This document shows positions 33,761 through 44,580 of a DNA stretch of 64,000 nucleotides, piece after piece. The position numbers were made by a program, and so were the translations under genes. Below the pieces are notes generated by a model. The model searched no databases. It had not been told where the DNA came from and saw only the letters and a list, made by a program, of their open reading frames with translations. Position 1 is the stretch's first letter, and each line of letters opens with the position of its first letter. Origin of the DNA: Branchiostoma floridae (taxonomy: Eukaryota; Chordata; Leptocardii; Amphioxiformes; Branchiostomatidae); contig NC_049993.1 in NCBI RefSeq assembly GCF_000003815.2, positions 16,797,017 to 16,861,016 on the forward strand, in the 5' to 3' direction.

Positions 33761-34555
33761 CAACTGACAAGTCTTCGACAAATATGGATGGAATCTGCTT
33801 AAACTGCAACAAATCAGTTGACCCTTCGGATTTCGAGGGTGTTCTTCAATGTCAACTTCTTCAGTGTCAGATGGTCTTTCAAGGTCATTGATGGAGCAGA
33901 TCATCCGAGAACTTATCAAAAATCTTTGAGAAATGGGGATGTAATATCTTTAAATAGAATAGATACGCCTGGTACTTTATAATAAAAGTTATTCTAAGCA
34001 TTTTCAATGTCAGTCAGTCTTTCAAGGTCATAGAGAGAACAGGTCAACCGGAGTTTGTCCATAGCCTAACAAGACGTGTCACAATGTAACTCAAAAATCG
34101 TTGAGAGATGCGGGTCGAATGCATTTTGAATTGAACAAATACGCCGGCTCTTTGGAATTCGGTGTTCTAAGAATCTTCAATGTCAAACGGTCTTTCAAGA
34201 TCATTGAAAGAACAGATCACACACTGTCTGCACAGAGACGTGTTACAATACAACTTGAAAATCCTTGACAAAATTCGGATGGACTAGAATTGAACAAATA
34301 CGCCGGCTCTTTGGATTTCGAATGTGTTCTAAGAATCTTCAATGTCAAACGGTCTTTCAAGATCATTGAAAGAACAGATCACACAGTGTCTGCACACAGG
34401 TGTCACAATACAACTTGAAAATCCTTGAGAAATTTGGATGGACTAGAATTGAACAAATACGCCGGCTCCTTGGATTTCGAAGGTATTCAAAGCATCTTGT
34501 CAAATGTCAAACAATCTTTCAAGGTCATCGAAAGAACAGATCAGCCAGTGTCTGC

Positions 34556-34729
34556 TGAAACAACAAGAGGGGCGAGTAGAACAGAAAGAAACAACATCCC
34601 GACTCCCGGGATTCGAACCCGCGCCGAACCCGGGCAGCCGGATCACCAAGCCATCACGCTACCGCTGTCGCCAAAAGCTCAGAGCTGCTTGGCAAGGACG
34701 GTAGGCGGTGCTTGAACCCCACTGTTACA
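34556..34729 (-). repeat. TRIM 3' LTR (element on minus strand) with Pol III-type boxes
   Basis: On the minus strand the LTR carries TAGCGTGATGGC (A-box-like, 2 mismatches to TRGCNNARYNGG) and, 42 bp further on, GGTTCGAATCC (perfect B box). A T-arm-like hairpin GCGGGTTCGAATCCCGG surrounds it. The offset is that expected of a tRNA gene. Whether Pol III uses it is inference. Confidence 0.85.
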
Positions 34730-34820
34730 CTACTCCCCCTTTTGTTTTCAAGATTCGTCCTCGAATCTCCGGGTTCGATCCCTGTGGGCAGGCACATCTC
34801 CGGCCTGTTATCCACCAGGG

Positions 34821-34835
34821 CCACGTCGGGCGCCA
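34821..34835 (-). promoter_or_regulatory. Primer-binding site of the TRIM
   Basis: The minus strand reads TGGCGCCCGACGTGG two bases after the LTR. TGGCGCCC plus ACGTGG is the PBS type complementary to the 3' end of tRNA-Lys; one base (G for A) differs from the common Lys1,2 form. Confidence 0.8.
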
Positions 34836-34836
34836 A

Positions 34837-35010
34837 TGAAACAACAAGAGGGGCGAGTAGAACAGAAAGAAACAACATCCCGACTCCCGGGATTCGAACC
34901 CGCGCCGAACCCGGGCAGCCGGATCACCAAGCCATCACGCTACCGCTGTCGCCAAAAGCTCAGAGCTGCTTGGCAAGGACGGTAGGCGGTGCTTGAACCC
35001 CACTGTTACA
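34837..35010 (-). repeat. TRIM 5' LTR (element on minus strand)
   Basis: It appears identical in sequence to 34556-34729, implying a recent insertion or gene conversion. Peptide frames shared by both LTRs (NIPTPGIRTRAEPGQPDHQA) are a by-product of this identity and not a protein family. Confidence 0.92.
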
Positions 35011-35132
35011 CTGCACACACAGACCGGGCGTGTGCTTCTCTAGCGAGCAGCATCGAAGCGTGACGGATCGGAGTTAGTGCTGTCCACCAGACATGCTTCA
35101 TCAAATTAGATACAGTAGATTCCATTATCGCA

Positions 35133-35327
35133 TACTGTAATTTCAGAAATGTTCGCGGTGGTTTTATGTTCGTGGTTTTTGCGTTGCCTATTCACCGCGA
35201 ACTCAAAACCACCGCGAATATTTTTCCATTATAGTATGTGATTACGATTACTAAAAACCACCGCGAACACTCCATTTTCCTACTACCGCGAAGTTCAATT
35301 ACCGCGAACCTAAATGCATTTACAGTA
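35133..35327. mobile_element. MITE with TACTGTA ends and repeated ACCGCGAA
   Basis: TACTGTAATTTC at the left is mirrored by GCATTTACAGTA at the right. Inside, TTCGCGGTGG and its inverse CCACCGCGAA occur several times, so the element can fold into nested hairpins. A related element is at 48851-49153. Confidence 0.75.
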
Positions 35328-35329
35328 GT

Positions 35330-36400
35330 CTCTGTTCACAGCCCGAAACCCTTTAACCTTGACTGTGAACATGACGCCTGATTACGTGCATGATGGATGT
35401 ACCAGGACCGGTTTATCGTCCTGCCGTTAAACTGGGCCAAATTGCGTTTTTGTGACGGCGCCCGATCGATTGCATGTGGACAGTAAAGCCTCATTAAAAG
35501 GTAAAATCAAATGAAACCTATAAGATTTCATTCGACTTTTATCGACAAAAAAGTGCAATGGTTGGCAAATAACTAGTAGTTTGTGCGGTATAAGTCGGCG
35601 TCAGACTAATCTGTATTCAGGAGACGTTGACGGGGTCAAGTTGAGGGGTCAGGTTTGATTCTATTTCAAGTGATGAGCTTTGCACTCGGCTCTTACAGCT
35701 TACCGAATCACTTAGTACATGTACATACAACCTTCACCTAAATCCTTGGCCATATATAGAGCGCACAAGAAAGCTTTGCAAATGCAGGGATGTTAGTGTC
35801 ACGACCTCCATTAACATTCATCTGAGCTGTATCCCAAAAGAGGCTGACAAAGAATGATAACCACGGTTCAACACACCAACCTATAGAAACAGTTTTTGAT
35901 TACATACTGTGCGACACAAGATTGCTAGCTTTGCTATCACAAGCATCGTGTAATTACCAGTTTCATCAAGTCAGACCCCTACAATGCCACAATGCTCTTC
36001 ATAGAAAATGAATTAATCTCAAGACAAGACGAACAAAAGAGTAGATTCTAGTACTTAATGTGGTATACGGATATTCTTCTGAAAGTTGGTGTTGTCAAGA
36101 AATGATTCATAGCGCACAGGTATTTCAATGCCCATGTTATTACCGGCAGAATGAAGCCGTAAGGCGTAAAGTGACACGTGGATCCTTATCACGGTCAGAC
36201 GAAGGGTAGAAGTGAAATTGTCGCATTGACGTTTTTGGTTGCATCAAGCAGTGCCTTGAATTCCAACAACGTTTATCGACGGCTCGTTTAACGCGGTGTA
36301 GAGGCGCAGTTCTCGTAGACATTTTGAGAAGTGTTCGAGCCATCTAAATACGTATTCATCTGCAGGAATCTGCTTGTCAGATCTGAACTCAATTCTAGTC
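35330..36400. other. Stretch with no supported gene
   Basis: Single-copy DNA of mixed composition. Minus-strand frames near 36140-36435 have no splice support. Confidence 0.4.
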
Positions 36401-36404
36401 GGTC

Positions 36405-36500
36405 TGTTTGTTTGTTTGTTTATTTCGATCTCCAATTAGATTTTACAATCATTATTATAAACTCTACTCTTCCTGGAGTCGTCCATCAACATAACAAAAA
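36405..36500 (-). mobile_element. LINE 3' tail, minus strand
   Basis: The minus strand reads GACGACTCCAGGAAGAGTAG, then TAATTGGAGATCGAAATAAA, then (CAAA)n. The ACTCCAGGAAGAGTAG...GGAGAT...AATAAA layout with a short tandem tail is typical of CR1/L2-like LINE ends. No coding part remains. Confidence 0.5.
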
Positions 36501-36519
36501 CAATCAAATAACATAAAGT

Positions 36520-37530
36520 CAACAAATGTATACAGTATGACACGAGAAGAACTGAAGTAAACTGAATGTGTTGGTTATTACGAGACAGGAGTGAAGACAT
36601 GAGCTTTACGCAATGCCCCAAAGATGTTTAGCAAAGTATATTACTCGTACTTTAGTTACTGGTATTAGAATCTTTAACATTCAAGTGTATGACGCTTGAG
36701 GTCAATATCCCCTCCAAAATGGACAATTCAGTCGCTAATGAAGTACTAGTATTTCACACCATGTCCAAGCCAACATTGACCATCAAGACATTTCAGTGTA
36801 ATACTGCTACGTGAAAAGGTTGGAAACGACCATCAACCTCAAAGTGTGATTAACATTTCCATGACTTGTGCAGGTTATACTCAAAATGGATAATTAAGAT
36901 GACTGAATTTCAATATTTTTACTGATAGCAAGAACTTCTACCTCCTCTAGTCCCTCCATCGAAAGCAGCTTAAACCTAAACTGTACATCAAGATGTTTTG
37001 AACCAATCTTATTCTGAGAAACGTCGGGTGTACTTCCGTTCTCATATTCAAGGTTAAAGGTCATCTAGTGAAATATACAATTACAGACAGGAGTAACGCC
37101 ACTATTATATAGCGAACTGACAAACGAGGTCAATTGTTCGCCATTCCCAATCATCAGATCTGGCCGCGAGCGTCACCAGGTGCGCATATGGAGACGTCCT
37201 GTATTGTTCTGCTCCGCCGCTTATCAAATATGAACAAACGGCGCTATCTTCCGCCCCGTCAGCCGTTTCAGCGGCAGATCGTGAAATACGATTGTCCCGG
37301 TGAAAGAGATCAGTGCTAGACATGAACACCCATTAACATCCAGATGTCCATAAAGTATAATGTGCCGGATCCCCCGTGATGCCTCTGTACCGCGCGTTCC
37401 GACAATCTTCCCCGTCTAACAGGATTGGGCTACATCATCGAGCGATACAAACCCTTAAACATCATCAGGGAAAATTGTTACCACGTGAAATATCGCACGC
37501 GCGGTGGTAAATCACCAACATCGAAAATCA
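36520..37530. other. Mostly unassigned, turning CpG-rich at the right
   Basis: 36660-37060 is degenerate, with AAAATGG and CATCAA words but no clear array. At 37120-37300 CpG density rises (TGGCCGCGAGCGTCACCAGG, CTTCCGCCCCGTCAGCC); both strands have open frames, so it is more likely regulatory than coding. Confidence 0.3.
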
Positions 37531-37539
37531 GCGTAAAGT

Positions 37540-38068
37540 GATTCGGTCCGGTTTATGATGAAATAATGCCGTGCTTGATCATGCGTGTGTGACGGAGTCG
37601 CAGCCAGTTGGCGGGCCGCTGGGGTGTCTGCGTGTAGGGACACATTGTCGGCTATCTTTACAAATCCGTCAGATTGCCTATAATTCATGTCGCCAGTAAT
37701 GTTTCGCCGGGATATCATTGGTGAAGGTCTGGTCCAGACAGACTGACTGCCAGCTTCCATGTCTACAACAGCCCGGTGCGGGACTCGCGCGGCAGAGGCT
37801 CGCGATGTATAATTTAGCATCCGCTTCATTGAGATGTAGGCCTCGTAGGAGGCGGTGCCTGGCAGGGATTTAAATTGGACGAAAATTTGTTGAGAAGGGC
37901 TGGTCGGAGCACGTTTTGCGGCTACGCCGTAGACAGGATGATGCCGTGCTGGTTGAAGAGATGAGGTTTCGGTCTTGCCGCCCGGATGACCCCAGGTGTA
38001 ATGCGACTGGGAGTAGGCGATGAGAGACTGTCGACCGGTAGGCGGTTGTGGAAGAAGAGTTAAGCGAC
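37540..38068 (+). promoter_or_regulatory. CpG-rich promoter / 5' UTR candidate
   Basis: CpG-rich DNA runs from about 37540 to the ATG at 38069. A TTTAAATT element at about 37870 could act as a TATA-like box, with transcription starting within the following GC-rich leader. Upstream ATGs exist in the proposed leader (for example near 37940), so the true start is uncertain. Confidence 0.35.
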
Positions 38069-38155
38069 ATGGCTACGGGCATTTCAAACGGAACGGTGCC
38101 GCGGGATGGTACGGCCGGGGACGTGTGGGAGCAAAGGGACAACGGCACGCTGAAG
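38069..38155 (+). CDS. Candidate first coding exon, unknown protein
   Basis: ATG (context GCGACATGG) opens 29 codons, then CTGAAG is followed by GTATGC, a good donor (phase 0). The peptide begins MATGISNGTVPRDGTAGDVW and ends NGTLK. It has two NGT N-glycosylation sequons, as in extracellular N-termini, but no signal peptide. Codon third positions are GC-rich, unlike the intron-like DNA that follows. The next exon was not found; the following kilobase is a tandem array that would lie in intron 1. The protein is not recognised. Confidence 0.5.
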
Positions 38156-38214
38156 GTATGCCTACTGCAGGGTCGTGGTGAGGCTATCTTAGCTCTACAG
38201 CTTTAGTTAGCAAA

Positions 38215-39070
38215 AATAACGTTTTGTCGTGTTCTTTGTTGAGTTGTCAGCGCTTTGTGAAGCTATATGTCCTGTGTGGCATTTGAATCGCTTTTAGGCA
38301 TTATTGTCTTAATATGGACGTTTGAGGGTTTGTTTCAGTTTGTCGTTAATTGAAGGAATAAAGAATCACACAGTTCATGATTAGTTTGTACCCTTGTACA
38401 GACCTTATTTTGGTACACTCTTTATTGAGTTTTCAGCAATAAGCGAAGTTAAAGCATTCGGTGTGACACTTAGCTTGCTTTAAGTTATTGCCATCAGTTG
38501 GACGTTTGAGGGTTTGCTTGAGTTTGTCGTTAATGAAGGAATAAAGAATCACATAGTTCATGATTAGTTTGTACCCTTGTACAGACCCTATTTTGTTGCA
38601 CTCTTTCTTAAGTTTTCAGCACTAAGCGAGGCTAAAGCATTAATTCGGTATGACATTTAGCTTGCTTTAAGTAATTGCCATAACTTGGACGTTTTGAGGG
38701 TAGGATTGAGTATGATCGTGCATTGCATCACAGCAATGAAAATTCATATAGTTCAGTTTGCACACTTCGGAGATCATATTTTGTCGCTGTCTTTGCTGAA
38801 ACACCAACAGCATGCGGTACTATAGTGCCTATTGTAATATCCACCTCAATTTCCGGAAAAGTGACAACAAAGTTTTTTAGGGCTAAAGATGAATCAAATC
38901 ATAATCAAATGAATTGAATTGAAGGTCAACACGCAAACTTCATGTAGCTTTCTAATCACGCATTGTCATGTTTCTAAGATTGTAACACTTAATGAGACTA
39001 TAAATAATATACGGTGTAATATTTGCTTTCAGTAATTGCCATCAGATAAACATTTTGTTGATCATATTGA
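38215..39070. repeat. Tandem array, about 180-bp unit, three to four copies
   Basis: TGGACGTTTGAGGGTTTG recurs near 38318 and 38499 (diverged near 38688). TCATGATTAGTTTGTACCCT and TTAGCTTGCTTTAAGT also recur. A last eroded unit lies at 38930-39070. Confidence 0.88.
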
Positions 39071-39179
39071 TCATTGCAGAAGTCATGTGTTATGAACTGC
39101 TTGTGTGTTGTTAGAAACGATTTACATATAAGTGCTCGTTAAGATGCATATTTAAAATTCCGTATTTATCATAGTATTC

Positions 39180-39440
39180 ATTATTCATTAAATCAACATC
39201 AACATTACAGAGCTACTCCCCAGTTATTACAACAACTAGACACAGTACGCATGACATACACAGTACATAGACAAATAAAAACACTTAAGCATCAGTCAAG
39301 GATTTGTTATAAAGTCTAATGGTATAGTGTAGGAAGGAGTTTCGCAGTCTGGAGGTCCTTGCTTTTGGGACAGAGATGCTACCTGAGCTTCTGATAGTAG
39401 AGTCTTTTAGGGTCATCAATCAAAATCCATATGGTTCATG
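39180..39440 (-). pseudogene. LINE C-terminal fragment and 3' UTR, minus strand
   Basis: On the minus strand SVPKARTSRLRNSFLHYTIR followed by LYNKSLTDA and TAA (39285-39287) closely matches the fragment at 11021-11101. Upstream codons to about 39420 are in frame. The 3' UTR runs to about 39180 with ATTAAATGAATAATG-like sequence. It is 5'-truncated. Confidence 0.6.
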
Positions 39441-39784
39441 ATTTGTTAAGACATTAGCCACAAATTAACATCGTAGGGCCAAAATTTAAACGATACAACT
39501 ATGTACCCAAAAATCAATTAAGACACAGACAACGTAAAACCTATAGTTTCCGATTTGTAGAATCATTCTACTAGATCTAAATATGTTATACAGTTAGCCT
39601 GAGGCCTTAGATATAGATAGTTTAATGGTCATCATCTAGAGGAAATAACATTTATGTAGCAAATGATAGTGAGTCAGTACCATTACGTGAGATTGGGATG
39701 AGAGAGAATGTGTTACTTGAGTCAAACATTGTAGCCATAAAATGCAACAAAGTTGCCACAATGTTGCCATGAGAGATAAAACTG

Positions 39785-40270
39785 CACTTATTGCAGCAGC
39801 GGACGTGAGTGAGAGTGGGCGCGCGGTCTTACGACGCTCCAGATGCAATGTACGGCTTTATGCGATATGAAGTAATAATGGCGTTATCTCCTCCACAATG
39901 GGACATTGACCACCAGCGGAACCAACGACATGATAGACCTTTGAGCGTTTCAGAAGGCAATATCCCGCCGAGAATACTGGTATATTACCACGGGCGGGAT
40001 ATGAATATTGGGCTCGGGTAATGGCAAATGAAGCTTGAAAAGGCAGGCTACATGTAGGTCCACGATGAACAGATTTGAAGATTAGGCTAAATTACATGTG
40101 ATGCTGCGTTAAGCCCTATGACAGCGCGCTCTGGGAACGTAATAAATAACTCTTCAGGGTGAGGATGCGCGGAGAAAACGTTATTTGTTTTCTCGAAGTT
40201 ATCAGGCTCGCCGCTCCGATGGGAAATCACGCTCCAAAGTGGACCGGTCAGCGACACCGGGGTACAAGGT
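39785..40270. promoter_or_regulatory. GC/AT mosaic, candidate conserved non-coding element
   Basis: GTGGGCGCGCGGTCTTACGA and CACGGGCGGGATATGAATAT patches alternate with GAAGTAATAATGG and CGTAATAAATAAC. No splice-bounded frame. The pattern resembles developmental enhancers, but this is inference from composition only. Confidence 0.22.
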
Positions 40271-40329
40271 TCCGATAAGTTTTGTGGAGAAAAGAAAAAT
40301 CAGGACTGTCAAAGGGACGAATTAAGCCA

Positions 40330-43030
40330 TCCACCTACCGGCAGATGGCAGATGAAGTCCCCCTGATGGCGGAAATCCAATACAGCGGGAGTAGCAGATG
40401 TATCCGGTAGTACTGGTAGTAGAGACACGACGTAATGACAATTCGCAATGTGGTAGCACCGTAACTTGTCTTGGTAACGAGCCAGAAAGACCCGTAAGGA
40501 ATTCTAAATGTGTTCAAGTTCAATGTCACAGTGGACTTTGTTCATTTGGAAATAGCTAGATGAGCAGACGTGTCCCCTAGCACTGGTAGTAGAGACACGA
40601 CGTAATGACAATTCGCAATGTGGTACGCCGTAACTTGTCTTGGTAACAGGCTAGAAAGACCGGCAAGGAATTCTAAATATGTTCAAGTTCAATGTCACAG
40701 TGAACATTATCTGGTACACTTTGTTCAATCGGAGATAGTTAGATAAGCAGATGTATCCGCTGGTACTGGTAGTAGAGACACGACGTAATGACAATTTGCA
40801 ATGTGGAAGCAACGTAACTTGTCTTGGTAACAAGCCAGAAAGACCCGTAAGGAATGCTAAATATGTTCAAGTTCAATGTCACAGTGGACTTTGTTCATTT
40901 GGAAATAGATGAGCAGATATATCCGCTAGTGCTGGTAGTAGAGACACGACGTAATGGTAATTTGCCAATGTGGAAGCGCCGTAACTTGTCTTAATAACAA
41001 ATCAGAAAGTCCTGTAAGGAACGCCAAGTACTTGAGGTTCAAGGCCATATTGGGGGTGATTTGGTATCCTTTCACGTTTGTTCTCCCTAAAAGCGTTGAT
41101 CCTTCAAGTCCAGGTGATTATAATATCTTCTCGGAGGAAATCCAATACAGACGAAGCAGCAGATGTATCCGCTGGTACTGGTAGTAAGGACAGGACGTAA
41201 TGACACTCTGCCAATGTGGCAGCACCGTAACTTGTCTGGATAACTCCCAGAAAGTCTGGTAAGGAATGCTAAGTATTTGAAGTTCAATGTCATATTGGAG
41301 GTGATTTGGAATCCTTGTTTGCTCGTTCAACGTGTTGACCCTTCAAGTTCATACAATATCTTTTCGGTGCACGTGGAAATCCAATACAGGAAACCCAATA
41401 CTGGCAGATGTACCCGGTGGTCCTGATAGCAGCGACACGACGTAATGACGATTTTTCAATGTGGCAGCACTGTAACTTATCTTGAAAACAGCCCAGAATG
41501 CCCCTTAAGGAATGCTAAATATGTTCAAGTTCCATGTTACAACGGGCATTGTCTGGTAAACTTTGTTCTATCGGAGATAGTTAGGTGAGCGGATGTATCT
41601 GATGGTCCTGTTGGCTAAACAACACGTGATGACAATTTGTCGGTGTGATAGCACCGTAAGTTAACTTGATTACAGCTAAAATATTTAAAAGTTAGACCAG
41701 CGAGGAATGCTAAATACAGTAGACACCGCTTTTGGGGAATCCCATTGTTTCCAGCACAATTTGTTTCCAATCTCGGCTTATTCTTGATGATTCTGGTGGT
41801 TCAAGGTTATAGTAGAACTGATTTGGCATCGTTTTTTTTCTACTGGAGAACCGGTGCAATGGCCGAGTGGGTAGAGTGTTTGCCTTGCATTCGGTACGTA
41901 GCCGAGTCATATCAAAGACTTTAGAAATTGTACATGCTGCTTTCTCTGTTTAGCACTCAGCATTCGGGGAACAGTATGAAGTTGAACACACGCCACTACC
42001 AGTGGACTAGCCCCCTGATGTAGTGATTATATAACGTTGTGTGGCCCAGGGCTACTGAAACGGAGATGGGCGCTGCCCTATGTGCAATCTGGTGCAGGAA
42101 GGACTTTGACTTTCGTTCTACCGGAAAGAACCGAGCTTCAACGCCCATGTAATATCTCTGTGGAGGAAATACAATATAACCAGATGCTCCGGTGGTACTG
42201 GTCGCTGGGGCACAAAGTAATGTCAATTTGCCAATGTGGTCGAGCCGTAAGTTGTCTTGATAACAGGCCAGAAAGTCCCGTAAGGAATACTTAGTATGTT
42301 CAAGTTCAATGTCACAGTGGACATTATCTTTGTTCTATCGGAAGATAGTTAGGTGGTCCTGTTGGCTAAACAACACGTAACGACAATTTGTCAGTGTGGT
42401 AGCACCGTAAGTTAACTTGATTACAGCTAAAATATTTAAAAGTTAGACCAGCGAGGAATGCTAGATACAGTAGAAACCACTTATTTAGGAAGCTCATTTT
42501 TTCAGCACAATTCTCTCGTGATGAAGACAAATTTAAAGCTGAAGTTAAGTTATGGTTATTCTGTCCTGATCTAGACTTCTCGTAACTGCTTTGATTTATC
42601 TGTTTTACCCGATGTTGTTTGAACCTAAAATAAAAACAGGATTTTCCCGGTCTTGGCTCATTCTTCCTGATTCTTGTGGTTCAAGGTTAGAACAGAACTG
42701 ATTTTGCATCGTTTGTTCTACCGGAGAGAGCCGAACTTCAACGCACATGTAATATCTCTGTGGAGGAAATCCAATATTACCGGATGCTCCGGTGGTACTG
42801 GTCGCTGGGGCACAAAGTAATGTCAATTTGCCGATGTGGTCGAGCCGTAACTTGTCTTGATAACAGCTCTGGAAAACATGGGAAGACTGCTAAATACCCA
42901 GAGGTCAAGGCCGTAGTATATACGTAGTGTGTATCATTTTGTTCTTTAGGAGAAAGTAGATGTATATCCTCGCTTCTAGAATATAGCTCTAGAGAATTTG
43001 CTAATCTCTGTTCGATAGATAGATTCAACT
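40330..43030. repeat. Large tandem array, about 170-190-bp unit, about ten copies
   Basis: Units are tracked by GTAGAGACACGACGTAATGACA (here split as GTAGAGACACGACG and TAATGACA) or variants near 40421, 40587, 40771, 40937, 41182, 41430, 41605, 42200, 42367 and 42800. Companion words are CCGTAACTTGTCTTG and AAGGAATGCTAA. Some units are longer and include GAGGAAATCCAATA. A SINE interrupts at 41853. Confidence 0.9.
41853..42110 (+). mobile_element. SINE-C, tRNA-derived, inside the array
   Basis: The head GCAATGGCCGAGTGGGTAGA carries a good A box; the B box is degraded (AGCCGAGTCATATC). The body includes TGCTGCTTTCTCTGTTTAGC, CACTACCAGTGGACTAGCCC and GAAACGGAGATGGGCG. Flanking TTCTACTGGAGAACCG and TTCTACCGGAAAGAACCG look like a diverged target duplication of roughly 18-20 bp. 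Same family as 62480-62765. Confidence 0.8.
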
Positions 43031-43169
43031 ACAGTCTGGGAGGCAATAACCCTTACTGTGAACAAGTTGGCAAATATATCTACGAATTCTTATACCGTAG
43101 AACCAATAGTGTAAATGACATGCTAGACCCAATATGTTGACTTCTTCATACCTATAGATATCCATATGT

Positions 43170-43265
43170 CTGTTTAGTTGTACTGTAAGTTGTTGCTACA
43201 CATGTAGACCTTGCGAAAGTCGCTGTACTTTTGTCGTGTCAATAAAGATGTGTGTGTTATCTGCA
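43170..43265 (+). mobile_element. Possible LINE 3' tail with polyadenylation signal
   Basis: CTTGCGAAAGTCGCTGTAC and GTCGTGTCAATAAAGATGTG look like a retrotransposon 3' end with AATAAA followed by a TG-rich tract. No coding remnant upstream. Confidence 0.3.
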
Positions 43266-43269
43266 GGTA

Positions 43270-44090
43270 GTCGTTGATGTAGAGTATAGATCAGAGTTTG
43301 GCACCGGCGTTAGGTATAATTTGTATTTGTTTTAAAGTAATTTGTTTGAACTGATAACCTTCTGGAAAAATAACGGAAATCTATATGTAGGATCCAATAC
43401 TTCCTTTGCCAGTCACTTACTTGTCATTTCGGCTGCGTACATATATTGACAGATTAAGTCAAATTGCTACGATTAAGAATAGGCCATTTGGTTGCTATTG
43501 TTTGACTTTGGCCATTAGGTTTCTATACAAGCATTTTCAATTTCTGCCTCAAAGTCTCTTCTGAATCATATAGTATACAGTAGGAAAAATCAAGTAAACA
43601 ACAATACTGAGCATAGGTTCCTGTCGTTTCATTTTAAGAGAATTTATGAGAAAAAGAATTAGAGTTTAGTAAATATATTGATACATCATACTCGTCTATT
43701 TCAATTGACAGAACAGGTTATGATCGTTAACATTAGAAATGCATTTTCTGTATCGTTATTATAGATCTAATAGAGAGATCAGCTCTTATTTGTAATATAA
43801 TGGCCAATGCATCTCTTACTGAGCCAACAATTACAAGACTCGAACATTGCCGGCAGTCCGAAGTAACGCATTGGAAGCATAATGTAACCGGTAATTTGGT
43901 CCGTAATATCTTGCGGTACAGAAGGGGCAACAGCGGTTGATTGTGCAATAAAGATAACGGCCTCATAACTGAAGAAAGAAACATTCAATTAGACCGTGGC
44001 TTTGGGGCCCGCGGCCGCGCCATCGTAGGGTCGCGTCTAGCTGATAGTCCTATCAATCATCAAGTAGTGACACGACAAGTTCTTTGCACG
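43270..44090. other. Stretch with no supported gene
   Basis: AT-rich single-copy DNA. Short frames on both strands near 43733-44135 overlap without splice signals. Confidence 0.4.
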
Positions 44091-44094
44091 GACT

Positions 44095-44580
44095 CGAAGC
44101 TTCGAGCAAGGTGGTCTTGCGGTAAAGGTCGTTGACTTAAATGTTTTTGGTTCAATCCCTAGCAGGCTCCAATGCTATGCACTTAAAAAAGACACTTTGC
44201 GCCTATCTCCTCACTAGTGACAGGTAAAAATTCAATTCAATAATTAAATATAAGATAAAAGTTCAAATCCCTAGCATGCTCGGATGCTGTGCACTTAGGA
44301 AACAGGCTTAATATCTATCTCCTCACTGGCCTCAGGTTAAAAATGAGTACCTAGCTTCGATTGGGGATATCATCTCGGATAGGGTGTAGGTCCCTTGTTT
44401 GAGGAGAACCACACCTCGAACACGTTAAAGAACCCACCTCACTTATAACAAAGAGTAGGGGCCCTTTACACCGGTGAGTGGATCAAACTTGAATGCCCGG
44501 TCTTGTACTTTCTGTACAAAGCTAGTGGTTTGCTGGACATGCAGAGCAAATAAACAAACAAACAGACAAACAAACAAGCA
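44095..44580 (+). mobile_element. SINE-B, long copy with internal duplication
   Basis: The head contains GGTTCAATCCCTAGCAGGCT (B box). The segment from AATCCCTAGCA to CTATCTCCTCACT is present twice (about 44152-44214 and 44269-44325). The 3' part TGAGTACCTAGCTTCGATTG, then AAAGAACCCACC, matches other SINE-B pieces. The end is AATAAACAAACAAACAGAC, a LINE-like tail. Confidence 0.7.

Larger units (their letters stand above)
34556..35010 (-). mobile_element. Complete TRIM (miniature LTR retrotransposon) with tRNA-like LTRs
   Basis: Read on the minus strand: LTR (TGTAACAGT ... TTGTTTCA, 174 bp), then TT and the primer-binding site TGGCGCCCGACGTGG, about 70 bp of spacer, GATTCGAGGACGAATC, a polypurine tract AAAAGGGGGAG, and a second LTR with no difference that I can see. 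LTRs begin TG and end CA. The target duplication is CTGC. The PBS fits the 3' end of tRNA-Lys with about one mismatch, and the PPT region resembles Ty3/gypsy elements. There is no gag or pol, so movement would need proteins from another element. The LTR holds a tRNA-like core with A and B boxes. Confidence 0.93.
33770..35050. repeat. Tandem array, about 150-170-bp unit, interrupted by the TRIM
   Basis: GGTCTTTCAAGGTCATTGA or close variants occur near 33870, 34018, 34191, 34353 and 34515, with AACAAATACGCCGGCTC in the later units. The last unit is broken at CAGTGTCTGC (34555) and continues after the TRIM at CTGCACACAG (35011). The adjacent unit retains the unbroken CAGTGTCTGCACACAG at about 34385-34400. 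Confidence 0.92.

Noticed and set aside
34425-34996. Two plus-strand frames sharing a long identical peptide
   Set aside because: The shared peptide is the antisense reading of the two apparently identical TRIM LTRs.
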